Assembly: GCA_009786045.1 (NCBI GenBank)
Contig: WQTY01000148.1
Location: forward strand, 1 to 6,009
Direction: 5' to 3'
Origin: Pseudomonadota bacterium
GTDB lineage: Bacteria; Myxococcota_A; Bradymonadia; UBA4248
DNA length: 6,009 nucleotides
Positions 4,655 to 6,009 of the stretch are shown one piece after another. A program made the position numbers and the translations under genes. The notes below the pieces were generated by a model that worked only from the letters and a program-made list of their open reading frames with translations, was not told where the DNA came from and did not search any database. Positions within the stretch are counted from its first letter, which is position 1, and every line of letters starts with the position of its first letter.

Positions 4655-5740
4655 ATGAGTACGAAGTTTCTCAAGAAATTAGCGGATCTGGAGCGTCATT
4701 TCCAGGATGTGTGCCATCGGTTGGCCGACCCCGAAACGCTGGGTGAGCCTGAGCGCTACAATGCGCTTGCGAAGGAGCGGGCGGACTTAGAGGGAATCGT
4801 CGCAGCCTATCAGGATTACCAGGCGGCGCAGGCGGAACTCGCCAGTGCGCACGAGCTTTATGCATCCGAGGAGGATGCGGAAATGCGTGCCATGGCAAAG
4901 GAAGAGGTTGTGCGTCTTGAGGAAGTGCTTTCGGTTCAGAGCGATGCGCTTCAGCTGATGTTGCTGCCGAAGGATCCGATGGATGAGCGCAACGTTATTC
5001 TTGAGGTGCGCGCCGGAACGGGAGGGGACGAGGCGAGTCTTTTTGCAGGCAATTTGTTCGGGATGTATGTGCGGTATGCCGGCAAAATGCGCTGGAAAGT
5101 CGAGATCATCTCGGAGAGTGAAGGGACGGTTGGGGGATATAAGGAAGTCGTGGCGATGGTGAGCGGTACGTCGGTGTATGCGCATCTCAAGTTTGAGGCG
5201 GGTACGCATCGTGTGCAGCGCGTGCCGGTGACCGAGAGTCAGGGGCGCATTCATACATCGGCATGCACGGTGGCGATACTGCCGGAGGCTGAGGATGTCG
5301 ATATCCGCATCGAAGACTCGGATTTGCGCATTGATACGTATCGGGCGAGCGGTGCCGGCGGGCAGCATGTCAACAAGACGGAGTCGGCGATTCGGATTAC
5401 GCATATCCCAACGGGTCTGGTGGTGACGAGCCAGGACGAACGCTCCCAGCACAAGAACAAGGCCAAGGCGATGAAGGTTTTGGCCAGCCGTCTCTACGAC
5501 ATGCAGCGCCAGAAACTGGCCAGTGAACGCGCGGGCGTTCGAAAAAGCATGGTGGGATCGGGTGATCGTTCCGAGCGCATTCGTACCTATAATTATCCAG
5601 AAAATCGAATCACGGATCATCGCATCACTTTGACGCTCCACAACCTGGATGTGGTCGTGGAGACGGGTGAGCTTGACAAGCTCGTCAATGCGCTCAAGAC
5701 AGCCGAGCATTTGGAAAAACTGAGTGCGGAGGAGACATAG
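4655..5740 (+). CDS. prfA: Peptide chain release factor 1 (RF1)
   Basis: A 361-aa class I release factor that recognises UAA and UAG in the ribosomal A site and triggers hydrolysis of peptidyl-tRNA. The N-terminal helical domain (about 1-105) is followed by the family core with [14 protein letters not shown] (118-131). The tripeptide anticodon is Pro191-Val192-Thr193, of the P-x-T class of RF1 and not the SPF of RF2. The catalytic GGQ is at 235-237 within [16 protein letters not shown], where the Gln is the site normally methylated by PrmC. The C-terminus has [18 protein letters not shown] (306-323). The length matches E. coli RF1 (360 aa). The ATG at 4655 has no good Shine-Dalgarno, unlike its neighbours. 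mltG follows 12 bp after the TAG stop, so the two are probably co-transcribed; prmC, which often follows prfA, is not here. Confidence 0.98.
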   Translation: MSTKFLKKLADLERHFQDVCHRLADPETLGEPERYNALAKERADLEGIVAAYQDYQAAQAELASAHELYASEEDAEMRAMAKEEVVRLEEVLSVQSDALQLMLLPKDPMDERNVILEVRAGTGGDEASLFAGNLFGMYVRYAGKMRWKVEIISESEGTVGGYKEVVAMVSGTSVYAHLKFEAGTHRVQRVPVTESQGRIHTSACTVAILPEAEDVDIRIEDSDLRIDTYRASGAGGQHVNKTESAIRITHIPTGLVVTSQDERSQHKNKAKAMKVLASRLYDMQRQKLASERAGVRKSMVGSGDRSERIRTYNYPENRITDHRITLTLHNLDVVVETGELDKLVNALKTAEHLEKLSAEET

Positions 5741-5752
5741 AGGCAGGAGGCT

Positions 5753-6009
5753 GTGAGCGGCTTTGTGGGCCGTTCTCGCATAGGGATGGGCCGGGCTGTG
5801 AAGAAGCTTCTCGTTGGTTTTCTCGTATTGGTGCTTCTCGCCGGGGCTGGTGCCTGCGTCCTGTATACCCGCTATGTTTCGTTTTTGGAAACCCCTTTGC
5901 TTGTGGAAGGGGAAGAGCGGGTTTTTAAGATTCCCCGCGGGGCATCTGCAGCCGACATTGTGGCGCTGTTTGAAGAGGCCGGTGTTATCCGCCAGCCGAT
6001 GATGATGCG
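5753..6009 (+). CDS. mltG: Endolytic murein transglycosylase MltG, N-terminal part
   Basis: The first 85 codons of an MltG/YceG-family protein, cut by the window end. MltG cleaves glycan strands in nascent peptidoglycan near the inner membrane. Visible are a short basic N-terminus, one membrane anchor (about residues 19-38, LLVGFLVLVLLAGAGACVLY) and the start of the periplasmic domain, VFKIPRGASAADIVALFEEAGVI (57-79), which matches the family's usual opening (IPkG...eIa..L...gvI). The catalytic Glu lies beyond the window. The frame is open back to the prfA stop, so the start is GTG 5753 or later. AGGAGG (5745-5750) is a strong Shine-Dalgarno but only 2 nt from that GTG. ATG 5786 and GTG 5798 are alternatives with weak sites. 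The family call rests on a short segment. Confidence 0.85.
   Translation, partial: MSGFVGRSRIGMGRAVKKLLVGFLVLVLLAGAGACVLYTRYVSFLETPLLVEGEERVFKIPRGASAADIVALFEEAGVIRQPMMM

Noticed and set aside
4787..5710. 307-aa minus-strand open frame inside prfA
   Set aside because: Antisense shadow of a clear, full-length RF1. It resembles no family and is rich in His/Arg, as expected from reversed codons.

Overview
The window looks like a chromosomal stretch from a Gram-negative bacterium of the Myxococcota / former Deltaproteobacteria type (Bradymonadia-like, inferred). The main clue is a secreted cysteine-rich lipoprotein that combines short four-cysteine modules, a myxobacterial-style CGNG...EECD motif and a lamin-tail-like domain. 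The housekeeping genes fit any Gram-negative bacterium, so the placement is tentative. I see no CRISPR array, insertion sequence, tRNA or rRNA.

Left part (1-2450): a signal peptidase I-like gene on the minus strand (142-855) and a Nif3/YqfO-family gene on the plus strand (886-2004) diverge from a 30-bp gap. The signal peptidase homologue keeps the fold motifs (MMPTL box, GDNRxxSxDSR box, one N-terminal membrane anchor). However, it has Ala where the catalytic Ser should be and Leu where the catalytic Lys should be, so it reads as a pseudoenzyme. A T-rich stretch and strong G/C hairpins follow each of the two genes, with a similar layout both times. Three copies of a short GGGGCG...CGCCC palindrome lie in the noncoding DNA here.

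Middle (2451-4318): a 437-aa lipoprotein gene on the minus strand ends at a good intrinsic terminator (2377-2408). It starts at an excellent Shine-Dalgarno and has a recognisable sigma70-type promoter (3881-3909) and a leader of about 110 nt with alternative stem-loops. The 554-bp divergent spacer upstream also carries two inverted repeats that could be operators, and a plus-strand promoter (4186-4215).

Right part (4319-6009): a translation and cell-envelope cluster, rpmE (zinc-type L31), prfA (RF1) and the first 85 codons of mltG, all on the plus strand. rpmE has a leader of about 100 nt with stem-loops, which could be an L31 autoregulatory leader. prfA and mltG are 12 bp apart and probably co-transcribed.

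No clear multi-gene novel system is present. The points most worth a second look are the signal peptidase pseudoenzyme, the architecture and leader of the lipoprotein gene, and the palindromic repeat family.
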